From the NCBI GenBank assembly GCA_018398585.1, contig JAGTTD010000002.1:35456186-35520185 (forward strand): DNA of 64,000 bases. Reading direction: 5' to 3'. Positions 42,504 through 53,334 of this stretch are shown in pieces. Within the stretch, counting starts at the first letter, position 1. Each line of letters begins with the position of its first letter. This stretch comes from Simmondsia chinensis (taxonomy: Eukaryota; Streptophyta; Magnoliopsida; Caryophyllales; Simmondsiaceae). A program made the position numbers and the translations under genes. The notes below the pieces were generated by a model. The model was not told the DNA's origin, did no database searches, and worked only from the letters and a program-made list of their open reading frames with translations.

Positions 42504-42839
42504 TGTAAAATATAGTGGACTAAATTATATTTTTGTATAAAGTTGTGATTTGTAAATCTGTTAATTTAGGTTAGAATCAAATCTGATAAATTAGGTTAGT
42601 TAAGATTTATTTTTCCATATTTTTCTTTTCCTTATTTTTCTTTTCCTTTTCTTGACCAGGATTATGCCTTTATAAAGGATTCTGTTAAGGTTAGGTAATA
42701 ATACATTCAATTTTTCTCTTCGGCAGCCTCATTCTTCTTGTTCTCAAACTAAGTTTTTTGTATTCATCACATTCATAGAGAATTAATGCAAGTATTCACT
42801 TGTCTTTACTTTGTATGAAATGTTCAAGATTTTCTAACA
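42504..42839 (+). repeat. 3' LTR of copia B
   Basis: 336 bp. Nearly the same length as the 5' LTR and similar throughout, with perhaps 10% substitutions by eye (for example GTACACTAAATTG versus GTGGACTAAATTA). Ends TTTTCTAACA and is followed by the target duplication GGTAT. Confidence 0.92.
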
Positions 42840-42844
42840 GGTAT

Positions 42845-45177
42845 GGAAAATCTTCATTATCTTAGATTTTTTTTTTTTTTTTTTTTTTTGAGCACTCATT
42901 ATGGTATATTATCTCTTCGTTAGGGGGTGACATAAATACGACTCGAAGACTTTTTCGGCATAGGAAAATAATTTATGTACCAAATAAATATTAATATTAA
43001 ATTTGTGTACCGTAAAACATAATTAGGCTATATAAAGTAAATTAAATAGAAAAATTTAGTTATAAGATTTGTTATTAAATTTTTTGGGTATATCATAAGG
43101 TTTCAATTACTTTTAAGGCTGCTTTAGGTCCAACTTTTTAGCAGCTTAAAGCTGTGAAAAAGCTTTTTTTGACTGCAGGGCATGCATTTGGTTGATAGAA
43201 AAGATTTTTTATATCTTTTTTACAGTTTAAATAGAAAGATAAACAAACTGTTTTATAATTAAGCAGAAAAAGATGCAAAACTAGATCTTTTTCACAACTT
43301 ATTTCAGATAAATACTTTAAAAATATTATACTAACATTAAATTTTCACCACTATGACCTACTTTTACTTGTTATCACCACTCCCACCGACCACCATACCT
43401 TTTATGGTCAGGAGTCGCTACACTTACCACTTTTTACTACTATGATCAACTATTATCATAATTCTTTCTTACCTACAATAATTAGAGAATTTATATTATT
43501 AAGTCATTTTTGTGATTATAGTAGGCAAATTACTTTTTTAACTTGTATTGAAATACTTTGTTTTGTAAAAAAGATCTTTATGCAATGCACAACCAAACAC
43601 TTCACTTTAAAAAGATATATATATATCTTAAATGGACAGATCTTATTGAAATAGATAAGTTAAAAAAAGATGAGCTGAAATAAGTTGAACCAAACGCATC
43701 CAAAAATACCTTAAGCTTTTTGGGTTCACTCCATGTAAATTTGTTGGGATATCATTACTGTATGTTAACGAGACGGTAAAAAAGGTAGGGTTATATATCT
43801 TTTAGTACTTCGATGTTTACAGAGATAATAAAAAAGCTCTACCTTTTCGATTTTCTAGTACCTTACGTTTTGTTCATATAATAAATAGGATTCTCTAAGG
43901 CGAAACTCAATATCGAAAACATGAAAAGACAAAATTGTCCTAACCAAAACAACGTTGTTTTGATACCTCACACTAAAGTTTGGCATTATGATTATTTTTT
44001 TATTCTCAAACGCAATGTTTGGATGCAATTTGCTCTAAGATGGCATTGTTATGTAACCATTTAAAATGCCCTAAGTGTTATCAAGGAGTATTCGCCCCCT
44101 CCCCGACGGCAGAGAAGAGGCTTGGGGGGAGGCTAGCGACAACATCTCCAAGCAAGGGGGAGCCAACAAAGATAAAGGTGTGGGAAGGCCTACACCAACA
44201 ATAGTGGTGGTACCTAAAAGATGATCTAACATAGAAGGTACTTAAAAAAAATTTATCAAAGTCCAAAAATACCTAAAAAGCATTTAACACCTAAAATATC
44301 TAAAAAATATATCACTAAACCTTCGAATATTTGAATCAAATTTTCTCTATTGAATAATTACTATTTTATAAGATAATAACTCAATGATATATGCTTTAAT
44401 ATATACAAATTAATTTCTTTAATTTAATATACACAGCATTGTTCTATTTGGGATAATTTTTAGTTTCTGTTTAAGAAACTAAATCAAGTTTAGTCAAAGA
44501 ATTAATTGTTAAAAAATATTAAATTGTTATGTTTAATCCTCTAATAAAACCCTTTCAAGTGAATGCTCATTGGGCATAAAGGGACTTATCAAAATTATTG
44601 TTGAGCTTAAAGATTGAATGGTATATGTATTTAAATTTCTATTTTTTCCCTGTAACTTCTTCTTACAAAAGTTGATATATGCTGAAATTAAACCCAAAAC
44701 TTATTGGTAAAATAACATACACGCACACACATACAAATAGGGTGTCGCGTACAATACCCTAACCAAGGAAGGAGTTGGAAGGCACATCAGGTCTTGAATG
44801 ATGAAGTCAATCGGCAGGAGATGTATAAGATGTAAAGTTCTAATTCACGGGGTCACTCTTGTTGTAAAAAATTAATAGTAGTCGTAGCAAAAGACGAACA
44901 TATTTTTCTAGCATAAAATTAGCAGCGATTAAACCTGTTTAAAATACGTAAACACAACAATCAAATAACACGAGAAAATTAAGAAATTGAATACAATATT
45001 GAAGACACCGTGTCGTGGGAAGTACCACTGCCCTAAAAGACGATTTCGCCACTGCTTCGGTGCAAACAGCTGTATTAGCGGCCGTCCTCCAGGATTAACA
45101 CGATTCGACCACTACCGTGCACTCGACAGGGACCAGGTAGGAGACGCTTAAGACCTTGAGGGTATTATATTAAGGAA
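42845..45177. other. AT-rich non-coding DNA
   Basis: No gene recognised. Poly(T) at 42870-42889. 43117-43701 could be a MITE: GGCTGCTTTAGGTCCAACTT at one end and the complement of GGATGCGTTTGGTTCAACTT at the other (about 15 of 20 bases alike), but no target duplication. A GC-richer island at 44090-44210 and a short gene-like stretch at 45000-45140 have no recognisable product. Confidence 0.5.
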
Positions 45178-45345
45178 AGATGCTAACAAAAAGACGAAAG
45201 TATCTCATGAAGATAGGGAGGATAATTGGAATAAAAAAAGGATCTTTTTTGAGCTTCCTTACTGGAATACCCTCTTATTAAGACATAATTTGGATGTGAT
45301 GTATATTGAGAAGATATATGTGACAATCTTTTAGGAACAATTATG
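45178..45345 (+). pseudogene. CACTA (En/Spm) transposase fragment
   Basis: The plus frame reads DANKKTKVSHEDREDNW, then FFELPYWNTLLLRHNLDVMYIEK, and after a one-base shift ICDNLLGTIMN. The family motif FFELPYW..LLLRHNLDVMHIEKN(V)CDN is one of the most conserved parts of plant TNP2/Transposase_21 proteins. Only about 55 residues remain. It ends exactly where copia gag sequence begins (about 45346), so the two are fused at a rearrangement breakpoint. No terminal CACTA repeats were seen. Confidence 0.78.
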
Positions 45346-46461
45346 AATACCAATTCTATCACCCGACTTTTTACTGACTTCGCCCAATCATGTCAGTCAC
45401 AATTTAAACGTGAATTGACCAATATTAAGAAAGGCAATCTCTCCATGCTAGCATATCTCACGAAGATTAAATCTCTGGCTGACAATCTTAAGTCTGTCAA
45501 TGCCTCTATTACTGATGTTGATATAGTTCTAGCTGCTATGGATGGTCTGTCTGATGAAAAGAATTTTAGTGCTATGTGTACATCTATTAAATATCGTGTT
45601 CCCTTCCCGTCCTTTATTGAGGCCCGATCTATGTTGACGAATGAAGAATCTCACCATAAGAATATCAATGCAGGTACTCCAATTGTTCTCCTAGCCGCCG
45701 GTTCTCCGGCTGCACCCCCGGCCACCCAGCCGTCCACGGCTGTGGGAGCCGCCACGGCACAGCATCAACCGGCTGCCACCGAGCAGCCGACCGCTTTCCC
45801 CGTTCACGAACTGCAGTCTGGTTTTGGAAATCAACATGGTAATGGTCGTGGACGTGGAGATAATGGTAATGGACGTGGAGGTAATGGTAATGGACGTGGT
45901 CGTGGTAAAAACGGTCGTGGTTATGGAAATCAGTGGATGCCAAATATGTGGGGTCCGAATTATAGGGGAATGTTGTACATGCCGTTTATCCCACATTTCA
46001 ACATGCAATATCGACCTCCTCCTTTCAGTTCTACTCCTTCGGGTGGTAATGTTTCCGATCCACAATTTCATCCAGCAAATAATGTTCATACCACCGGCTA
46101 TGGTTTTTACCCAGGTTCTGATGCAAGTCGGTTCTCTCCACAATATTATACTACCCCTACTCTTGACCCCTCTTGGGTCATGGTGGCCTCCTCCCACATG
46201 ACAAATAATCTAGGTATCCTAACATTCTTGTCTTCATACACCGGGTCTGATAAAATTTTAGTTGGTAATGGTGCTTGTCTTTCCATTGCTGGTATTGGGT
46301 CGTGTTTCATAGCTACTCTTGCAGGCCGCTTTGTTTTAAATAAAGTTTTATTGTCCCTGGTCTCTCCAAAAATTTACTTTCCGCTCGTCAATTCTATTCA
46401 GATAACAATTGTCTTCTCGAATTTGACTGTTTTGATTTTTCTGTTAAGGATCCTAAATTGA
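45346..46461 (+). pseudogene. copia C gag (partial) and protease
   Basis: Gag core: FAQSCQSQFKRELTNIKKGNLSMLAYLTKIKSLADNL, ITDVDIVLAAMDGLSDE, then a poly-A/P/T stretch and a glycine-arginine-asparagine repeat region at residues about 165-195 (GNGRGRGDNGNGRG type, RGG-like RNA-binding). No CCHC knuckle. The protease follows at about 46165: SWVMVASSHMTNN aligns with MDSGASSHMTNN of copia D, so the catalytic D-S-G has been removed by a small in-frame deletion. Then KILVGNGACLSIAGIGS and FVLNKVLL. The frame ends at 46459. Confidence 0.85.
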
Positions 46462-46477
46462 AGTCAACTATCATTCG

Positions 46478-47400
46478 TTGTGTCAGTCCGAGGCCTTTCT
46501 TCGCAATACCAGGATCAACTACAGTCACTCCTTGTTCATTGCTTCACGAGTCTCCTCTTCTGTTTGGCATCGTCGCTTAGGCCATCCAAGAGAGACCGTT
46601 TTGTCATCCTCAGTCAAACAAAAATTTATTTCCTGTTCTAGTCCCTCAGAGTTTAGTTTGTGTCATGCTTGCCAACTAGGCAAACATAGTCGTTTACCTT
46701 TTCAGAAGTCTGTTTCTAGTACTACGCGTCCTTTTGACATTATTCATTCCGATGTATGCTCATCACCTGTTTTTAGTTTCAGTGGTTATAAATATTATTT
46801 GTTATTTTTGGATGATTATTCTCATTTTGTGTACATTTACCTGATGCATTCTAAAACGGAGGTGTTTGATTTGTTTCTTCAATTCTGTGCACTTATCTTA
46901 AATCAATTTGGGGTGGAAATCAAACAGTTTTAGTGTGATAATGGGACTGAATATATTAATCGTGATTTTAATGCACTTTTACACAGCGGGGTATTCTTAG
47001 TCGGGTCTTGTGCCCTCATACATCCCAACAAAATGGGAAAGCTGATCGTGCACAGAACTATTGGTAATATGATGCGATCTCTCCTTTTTCAAGCTTGTAT
47101 GCTTCTAGAGTATTGGATTGAGACTATTTCTGCTGCTACTCATATCATTAACCTATTAACCTCTACTGCTATTAAGAAAAAGATCCCATATCAATGCTTA
47201 TATAAACAAAAGGTTGACTATAATCACCTTCGTGTTTTTATGAGTGTTTGCTATCCTAATTTGACTGCTGCTGCTCCACATAAACTTGCACCTCGGTCTA
47301 CTTTATGTGTTTTCCTGGGCTATCCACCGAATCATAAGGGTTAAAAATGCTTAAATCTTTCTACTAACAAAGTCATTATTTCGAGACATGTTGTGCTTGA
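46478..47400 (+). pseudogene. copia C integrase
   Basis: 46478-46933: VWHRRLGHPRETVL, CHACQLGKHSRLPF, RPFDIIHSDVCSSPVFSFSGYKYYLLFLDDYSHFVYIYL (first acidic residue), ending at a stop before CDNGTEYINRDF (second acidic residue). The following NG.VER-type glutamate site is degraded (NKMGKLIVHRTIG). C-terminal: LAPRSTLCVFLGYPPNHKG, then a TAA instead of Y at about 47343 and KCLNLSTNKVIISRHVVLDETDFPLA. At least three defects. Confidence 0.86.
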
Positions 47401-47663
47401 TGAAACAGATTTTCCTCTCGCTCGGTTGGGTACCTTCTCTCAAGAAACAATGACTCGGCTCCATCAGGTGTTCTCATCACCTCTTGCTTCTTCCCCTTTT
47501 GCTGGAACAGACCCGACTCCGCCACCCGTCATACCACTGCAGCCGGACGCCATGCTACGGGTCACCACACCGGTGCCCGGTTCACCCCATGTTCCAGCCG
47601 AGCATGTTGCATCACCGATTCCCAAACCGGTGCCCAGTTTGCCCCATGTTCCAGCCATAACCG

Positions 47664-48833
47664 ATGCACCGTGCCAGCCTCGGGATGCTTCCCGATCTCT
47701 TCATCCTATGGTCACCATCTATGCTTGCTCATACTATGTTGCCCGAGGTTCCTTTCTTTTATAAGCAGGCTCTTACAGATCAAAATTGGAAGAATGCTAT
47801 GCTTGATGAGTATAATGCTCTCACTCACAATCACACATGGGATCTTGTTCCTCCATCCGCTCATGGTAACATTGTTGGCTCTAAATGGGTTTTTCACATT
47901 AAGCAAACATCTACAGGTGAAGTTGAACGATATAAAGTTCGGTTGGTTGCACAAGGTTTCACACAAAGGTACGGCATTGACTATGGTGAAACCTTCAGTC
48001 CTGTTGTTAAGCCAGCTACAGTTCGCACAGTTCTCGCTCTAGCCACTTCTCGTCAATGGCCTATTCATCAACTTGATGTTAAGAATGCCTTTTTGAATGG
48101 TTATTTTAATGAAGAGATTTATATGAAGCAACCTCCAGGCTTCATCAACTCTCAATTTCCTGATCATGTGTGCAAGTTGAACAAGTCTCTTTATGGCCTT
48201 AAGCAAGCACCCCGAGCATGGTACAATCGCTTCGCTTCTTTTCTGTGCACGCTTGGCTTCACCGGTTGCAAGTTTGATTCTTGGCTATTTATTTTACATC
48301 GTGGCAGTGACATGGCTATACTGTTGGTTTATGTGGATGATATCGTGCTCACGGCATCTTCTAGTATGCTTCTTCAAGCTATACTTCGTTCTCTACGTTC
48401 TGAATTTGATATGACTGATTTGGGGCGGCTTAATTATTTTCTTGGAATCTCGGTTTCCCACTCTTCAGATGGCCTCTTCTTATCTCAGTCTAAATATGCT
48501 CACAGCCTGCTTGATAAGACCAACATGCTCTCCTGCAAGCCTGTAGCCAAACCTACAAATTCCAAGTCAAAACTTTCGAAAGATGATGGAGATCTTATGC
48601 CCGATCCTACCTTATATCGATCTACAGTTGGTGCTCTTCAGTACCTTACTTTCACTCGTCCCGATATCTCTTATGTTGTGCAACAAGAATTCTTATTTAT
48701 GCATGGTCCATGTTTACCTCATTGGATGGCCGTCAAACGCATTCTCAGATACATCAAGGGCACAATTGATTATGGATTAACCATTTCTTCTTCTCGCGTG
48801 GATCACCTTGTGGCATATTCTGATGCAGACTGA
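47664..48833 (+). pseudogene. copia C reverse transcriptase (389-residue open frame)
   Basis: The best preserved polymerase frame in the window. Order: [106 protein letters not shown], the intact active site [49 protein letters not shown] and the start of RNase H LVAYSDAD followed by TGA (48831-48833) in place of the tryptophan codon that normally comes next (DADWAG). The preceding linker (47393-47764) is proline-rich. Confidence 0.88.
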
Positions 48834-49292
48834 GCTGGATGTCCTGATACTCGTCAATCTACATCTGGTTTTTGTGTTTTTCTGGGAGGTAATCTTATTT
48901 CCTGGTCCTCTAAACGTCAACCTACACTTTCACGTTCTAGCGTCGAGGCCGAGTATAGGGAAGCAGCCAATGCCGTTTCTGAGTGTTGCTGGATTCGCTC
49001 TCTCCTTGGTGAGCTTGTTCTTCTCCTTCCACGTGCCCCTTTACTTTACTGCGACAATGTCTCGGCTATGTATCTGTCCACCAATCCTGTGCAGCATGTT
49101 CGTACCAAGCATATTGAGATTGATTTTCACTTCATTAGAGAGCGTGTTCACATGGGTCTTGTTTGGGTCCTTCACATATCTTCATCACAACAGACAGCTG
49201 ATATCTTTACCAAGAATCTGCCACGCCAAATCTTCCTTCTATTCAGACACAACCTTTGCATTCGTTCATCTCCTGCTACGGTTGAGAGGGGA
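48834..49292 (+). pseudogene. copia C RNase H
   Basis: After the TGA the same frame continues AGCPDTRQSTSGFCVFLGGNLI, SRSSVEAEYREAANAVSECCWIRSLLGEL (active-site region), VLLPRAPLLYCDNVSAMYLSTNPVQHVRTKHIEIDFHFIRERV and ISSSQQTADIFTKNLPRQIF. Overlapping frames at 48808-49338 and 49068-49298 read parts of it. Only the initial stop and few other changes separate it from an open RT-RNase H frame. Confidence 0.82.
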
Positions 49293-49450
49293 TGTTAGAG
49301 TATACTGTATAGTGGGCTATATTTGTAATAAGTTATAATTGTATATATCAGGCCCATTGAGTCCATCATCATGTATATGTAAAACTCTATATATACGAGA
49401 GGGCTCCCCATTCTAGGGATATCCAATTATTCCATAATTACCTTCTTTCA
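49293..49450 (+). repeat. 3' LTR of copia C
   Basis: Begins TGTTAGAGTATACTG after the purine run GAGAGGGGA, and probably ends TTCTTTCA at 49450. It contains the TATA-like CTCTATATATACGAG at about 49386. There is no second copy to confirm the right edge. The start resembles the LTR start of copia D (TGTTAGAATATATGG). Confidence 0.65.
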
Positions 49451-49652
49451 ATGTGTTCAAAAAACAAAAAAAAAGTATGTAATGTTCAAATCCAATTAAG
49501 TTTATATTATGGTTGTTTACAATTCGATTTCGATTAATTATAACCGAAGTATTTAAAAAATGCGAACCATAACCTTTTTCAAAAAGATTGGGTAACCACA
49601 TTTTAGTCATTTGGGGATTCGATTAAGTTGTAACAGTTGTCCATTAAACTAA

Positions 49653-50399
49653 TTAAAAAATACAATAATTAATCTCAAACTATGTGTCAATATACCAAAA
49701 ATAACCTAACTCTATTTTCTAACCAAAAAATAACCAAACTCTAACTTTTCTGCCAAAAAATAACTCAACTCTAGCTTTTCTACCAAAAAATAAACAAACT
49801 CTAAAATTAATGTTAAGAAAATACTGAATTGATGGCTAAGCAAGGCATGTGGTATGATACTTAAACAATATATTTTTCTTCCATGTATTTTTAGTTTGGC
49901 TTGATTTCTTTTCCCACTTAACCAAACTAAAAATACATATTTTTGGATAATTGAGGATAACCACATAAAAAGGCAACATGCCGGGACAAAAAACAAGCAC
50001 AGCTACCGAGGAATATAACCAGAGAACTAGGGCTACAAATGAGCAAGCCAAGGCAAGCCGAACCCAAGCCAAGCCCTTAACGATCTGAGTCAAACCGGCT
50101 CGAGAGTCGGCTTGGCTCATTTGCAGCCCTACAGAGAATAAGCCAAAATAAAAATATATAGAAGAAAAATATACTGTAAGAGCAACACAATTCAGTATTT
50201 TTTAAATCAAATTTTTAGAGTTGGATTATTTTTAGATTAATTTTAAAATTTGGTTATTTTTGGTAGACAAGTTAGAGTTGAGTTATTTTTTGTAGAAAAG
50301 TTAGAGTTTGGTTATTTTTTGTTAGAAAATAGAGTTGAGTTATTTTTTTGTATATTGACATATAATTGGGTTACTTTTTGATTAATTATTGTAAAAAAT
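49653..50399. mobile_element. Foldback/long-TIR element with minisatellite arms
   Basis: The left arm (49653-49850) and right arm (about 50180-50399) are inverted copies; both carry TACAATAATTAAT, TATGTGTCAATATAC-like, then two or three ~33-bp direct repeats of CCAAAAAATAACCAAACTC TAACTTTTCT type, and AAAATACTGAATTG. Because the repeats lie in both arms, the whole folds into a long hairpin. The loop carries a hAT-type MITE at 50028-50131. No target duplication was found, partly because of AT-rich flanks. Confidence 0.7.
50028..50131. mobile_element. hAT-type MITE, 104 bp, with 8-bp target duplication
   Basis: Terminal inverted repeats TAGGGCTACAAATGAG at the left and the complement of TAGGGCTGCAAATGAG at the right (one mismatch), extending further as GCAAGCC/GCCAAGCC. 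Flanking octamers are CAGAGAAC (50020-50027) and CAGAGAAT (50132-50139), seven of eight bases alike, as expected for hAT elements. The core is a GC-rich near-palindrome (CTCGAGAGTCGG region). It lies inside the loop of the foldback element, so it inserted later. Confidence 0.75.
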
Positions 50400-51905
50400 A
50401 TATATATATTGTAAATAACTTTCAAAACATAAGTAAAAAATTAGTTGGCGAGTTTTCATAGCAATAAAAACAAACTTTAAATTAAGTAATTACTAGCAGT
50501 TTCCCGTGCGATGCACAATTGTTACATAGCTGAATTTAGATTGACAATTACATTTTGAAACATTCAATGAAACGGCAGGTCATTTGTTTTTAGTGTTGTG
50601 GGTCGTATGGAAGATTCTTATTATAATAACATTCTTCTTCCCAATGCACCGTTGTTATCAGATCGACGATGGGGTTTAGTATATGTCCTGAGCTTTCTGG
50701 TGCTTCAGCAGAAAAAATTAGGGGCTTGTACAGGAAGTCTTCTAAGTATGCATACAAAGTGTCATAGCCATATTTCTGTAGAATTGTTAAGTATAATGAA
50801 TTAGAATGTGTAGTAGGTCTCAATTTGTACTGTAGAAGATCAGGATTACACCTCCAATTCAAATTTTTGTAGCTCGTGGCTTCCTTTGTGTTAGGATTTC
50901 TCCTTGTGCTCCAAACAATTGAACTGCAATCTCGTCTCCATATCGATCCTCAATGATGACATTAAAGCGGAACCTGAAATAGATTGTTATTAAAAATTGA
51001 ATATGAAACTCAACCCAAAAATATGATTGTTATTCATATATAGATAGATTGATTTTGTGAGCATACCTGGGCATAATTGCGGCATTCACATTCTTACAGT
51101 TCCTGCATAAGAATTGATTGTTGACTATTTTGATCTCGAACTTGCATTTCCTACAGGGGGTAGGTTAAGCCCTTAATGTCAAATTCCTTCACGCTTCTAT
51201 ATATCCTGAAATATTTGACCTGCAATTGTTTGATGTAGTTGGAGATAGGAAAATTTGTATGTAATTATATTGTGAATAAGTGAGATTGTAAATAAATTGT
51301 AAAGGAATTTAACATATTCAAATTGCAGAACATATTCGAGACATAATGCAGTCTTTAGCAAAACTGGCAACCCAAACTCCAAAACAATTTTATTCAATTG
51401 CAATTGAAAAATAAAATTCATGCAATTCTACCAAAAATAGATTAGTCAAATTTGCTTAGAATTTTATTCTAGATCTGTATTTATCCTGATGTGTGTTGGG
51501 GAAGTGGTGCCAAGCTAGCAGTGGAGGTTGTTGTCGAGGTGACGTAAAGAAGGGCTTATTTACTCCACCTAATATTAATTGGTTTGAAAATAGAAGGGCT
51601 TATATGTTGAAAATTAACATATTCAAATTGTAAAGAAATTGTAAAGGAATTTAACATATTCAAATTGCAGAACTTATTCAAGACATAATACAATCTTTAG
51701 AAAAACCGGCACCCCAAATGCCAAAACAATCAAATGCCAAAACAATTCAATGTAATTAAACAATCTTATTATATTTTCCAATTGTAGCTGAAATTAAATT
51801 AAATTAGTCATTCCCCGTGTAATGCACATATGCGTTTTATATTTTGTACAATATACTTATAGAGCGTTTAGTATTATAGTACGTAGTTAAAATATACAAA
51901 CAGTT
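50400..51905. other. AT-rich region with Helitron-like ends and a dispersed direct repeat
   Basis: On the minus strand two places look like Helitron 3' ends: a GTGCATCGCACGGG hairpin followed by CTAG|T at about 50490-50520, and GTGCATTACACGGGG followed by CTAA|T at about 51800-51825. In between, ~115 bp at 51293-51410 (AAATTGTAAAGGAATTTAAC to AAAACAATT) recurs at 51633-51765. No rep/helicase gene was seen, so any Helitron here is non-autonomous. Evidence is limited to these short end motifs. Confidence 0.35.
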
Positions 51906-51911
51906 AATCTC

Positions 51912-53190
51912 TTTTTTTTTTTTGATAATTGAGAAATATTCATAAAAATTGAGCGCAAAACAAGCAAACAGCCACACACGCGACTCGAACCTAACAAATG
52001 ACCCACAAGATACATCAACACCTAAAACACTGAACCGGGAACACCCAACAACTCCAAACCAGCAGAACAGGGGCAAAAAGAATGCCACACGAACCCCACC
52101 CTCAGAAACAACAGACAATCAACAAAAACCCACAAACCAAGACAGAAAAGAAAAGACCCTAACTTCCTCAAAGATGAGAACGCGAGCGCAAAAACACCAA
52201 CAATCCACAGAAATCAAAAAGACCACGCAACAAAACAGAAAAAGGACCAGCAGCCGCACCAACACAAGCAAAACGCACGAGCCGCACACACCCTACAATA
52301 ACACCCCCAAAGCAGCAAGAAGGAGAAGGAACCCGAAGCAAAGAGAACAAAGGAAAGCTGACTCTCAACCCACACAGCAAACGCAACGGGCCAAAACACC
52401 ACAACAACTAACAACACTAGACGGCCTAAAAAACCTCACCTCCTACTAAATCCCTTACACGTTTTTCATCCCTTTTTCTTTCCACTTATTTTTTTTTTTT
52501 TCATGACCCTTTTGATCCCCTTCTCATTTTTCAGAAGTTTTTCCACCATTGAACTGTGGTCGTCAAGCCACTTGATGCCCACAGCCTGCCCCGACTTGAG
52601 GATCTCATCTGCCTCTCTTTCTACTCCCCTAGTGCTTCTAGAATCTGAATCTGATTTAGTAAACTCACTGTTTTCATCTGCTATTGCAGCTCTCTTCATG
52701 CTTGCTTCTCTCTTCTTCTCCCCTTTCTTTTTCTTTTTTCCACTACTTAATGACACTATCCTCAACTCTGAATCTTCAGTGACACTAATGTCATAGAGAT
52801 TCATGAACCCGGGTTGGAATTCCTCATCTGAGCTTATCTGTTATGGTTCCTCACCACCAACATTCTCATTCCGGGTCTGGTCACCCCTAGACGGCTCCCG
52901 CTCACCATCCCATGTATCGGCGATTCTGCATACCCCAGGACCTACATCTACATCAGCCATTGCCTTACAAACGCGATCACTCTCACGAGAGGGGTCCTGC
53001 CTATCCGTTGTTAGTTTGTGTGTGCTTTCATTAACCACACTCAAAGACGGCATACGAGCCAAATCCTCCAATTTCTCCGAAGCATCGGGTTCGAAGCCAT
53101 TAAGGCCATCATCCTTGTCTTTCAAACATAAAGCCCTGTTAGCCACTGACCGTTCCCTTGATATAAAGAATCAAAAGATGAAGGAAATTT
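51912..53190 (-). mobile_element. L1-type LINE derivative: ORF1 remnant fused to 3' UTR, ORF2 missing
   Basis: The minus strand ends in a poly(A) (plus T12 at 51912-51923) preceded by AATATTTCTCAATTATC, a typical plant L1 tail. Before it lies about 520 bp of G/T-rich 3' UTR (51930-52450), and directly before that the C-terminal end of an ORF1-like frame (53146-52466). A normal L1 has about 4 kb of ORF2 there. The right edge may carry a degenerate target duplication (TTAATCTC left, TAGAATCTC at about 53214). The interpretation rests on order and the tail, not on RT motifs. Confidence 0.6.
52466..53146 (-). pseudogene. Possible LINE ORF1 C-terminal region
   Basis: One minus-strand frame continues from 53146 to 52466 with a single TAA at about 52843. 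The product is hydrophilic and acidic, then very basic: NESTHKLTTDRQDPSRESDRV, SSDEEFQPGF, KKKKKGEKKREASMKRA, EFTKSDSDS, and an end EKGIKRVMKKKKISGKKKG with the stop. The lysine-rich C-terminus is compatible with a nucleic-acid-binding ORF1p tail. It shows no recognised domain; an unrelated host gene fragment is the alternative. Confidence 0.4.
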
Positions 53191-53334
53191 GACTTATAAT
53201 TTGTAACGTGATAAATTAGAATCTCTTGCAAGAAACCATAACAGTACAGGATGAAGAAGAGGATGATAGTTTTCGCTATGAACAATTCAATGTTGTTGAT
53301 AACTGTGTTTATATATATATATATATATAGATTT

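Larger units (their letters stand above)
30740..42839 (+). mobile_element. Ty1/copia LTR retrotransposon B, 12.1 kb including a nested element
   Basis: LTRs of 335 bp (30740-31074) and 336 bp (42504-42839) begin TGTAAAATATAG and end TTTTCTAACA. Exact target duplications GGTAT lie at 30735-30739 and 42840-42844. The primer site TGGTATCAGAGC directly follows the 5' LTR. Without the nested 31976-38759 insert and one AAGGT copy the element is about 5.3 kb, close to usual copia length. Order gag, PR, INT, RT, RNase H on the plus strand. Many stops and frameshifts make it inactive. Confidence 0.95.
45346..49450 (+). mobile_element. Ty1/copia element C, 5'-truncated, with 3' LTR
   Basis: Starts mid-gag with no 5' LTR, primer site or gag N-terminus, and ends in a probable 3' LTR (49293-49450). 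Gag, protease, integrase, RT and RNase H follow in the normal order. Peptides are close to those of copia D at 58942-63118 (for example ILVGNGA.LSI.GIGS and SLWH/SVWHRRLGH), so they are the same family. The truncation point is the fusion with the CACTA fragment. Confidence 0.88.

Noticed and set aside
43117..43701. hAT-like MITE
   Set aside because: Ends are similar (about 15 of 20 bases) but no 8-bp target duplication was seen; kept only as a note in the region entry.
51949..52449. 166-residue Lys/Thr/Gln-rich protein on the plus strand
   Set aside because: It is the antisense of a G/T-rich LINE 3' UTR; composition bias alone keeps the frame open.
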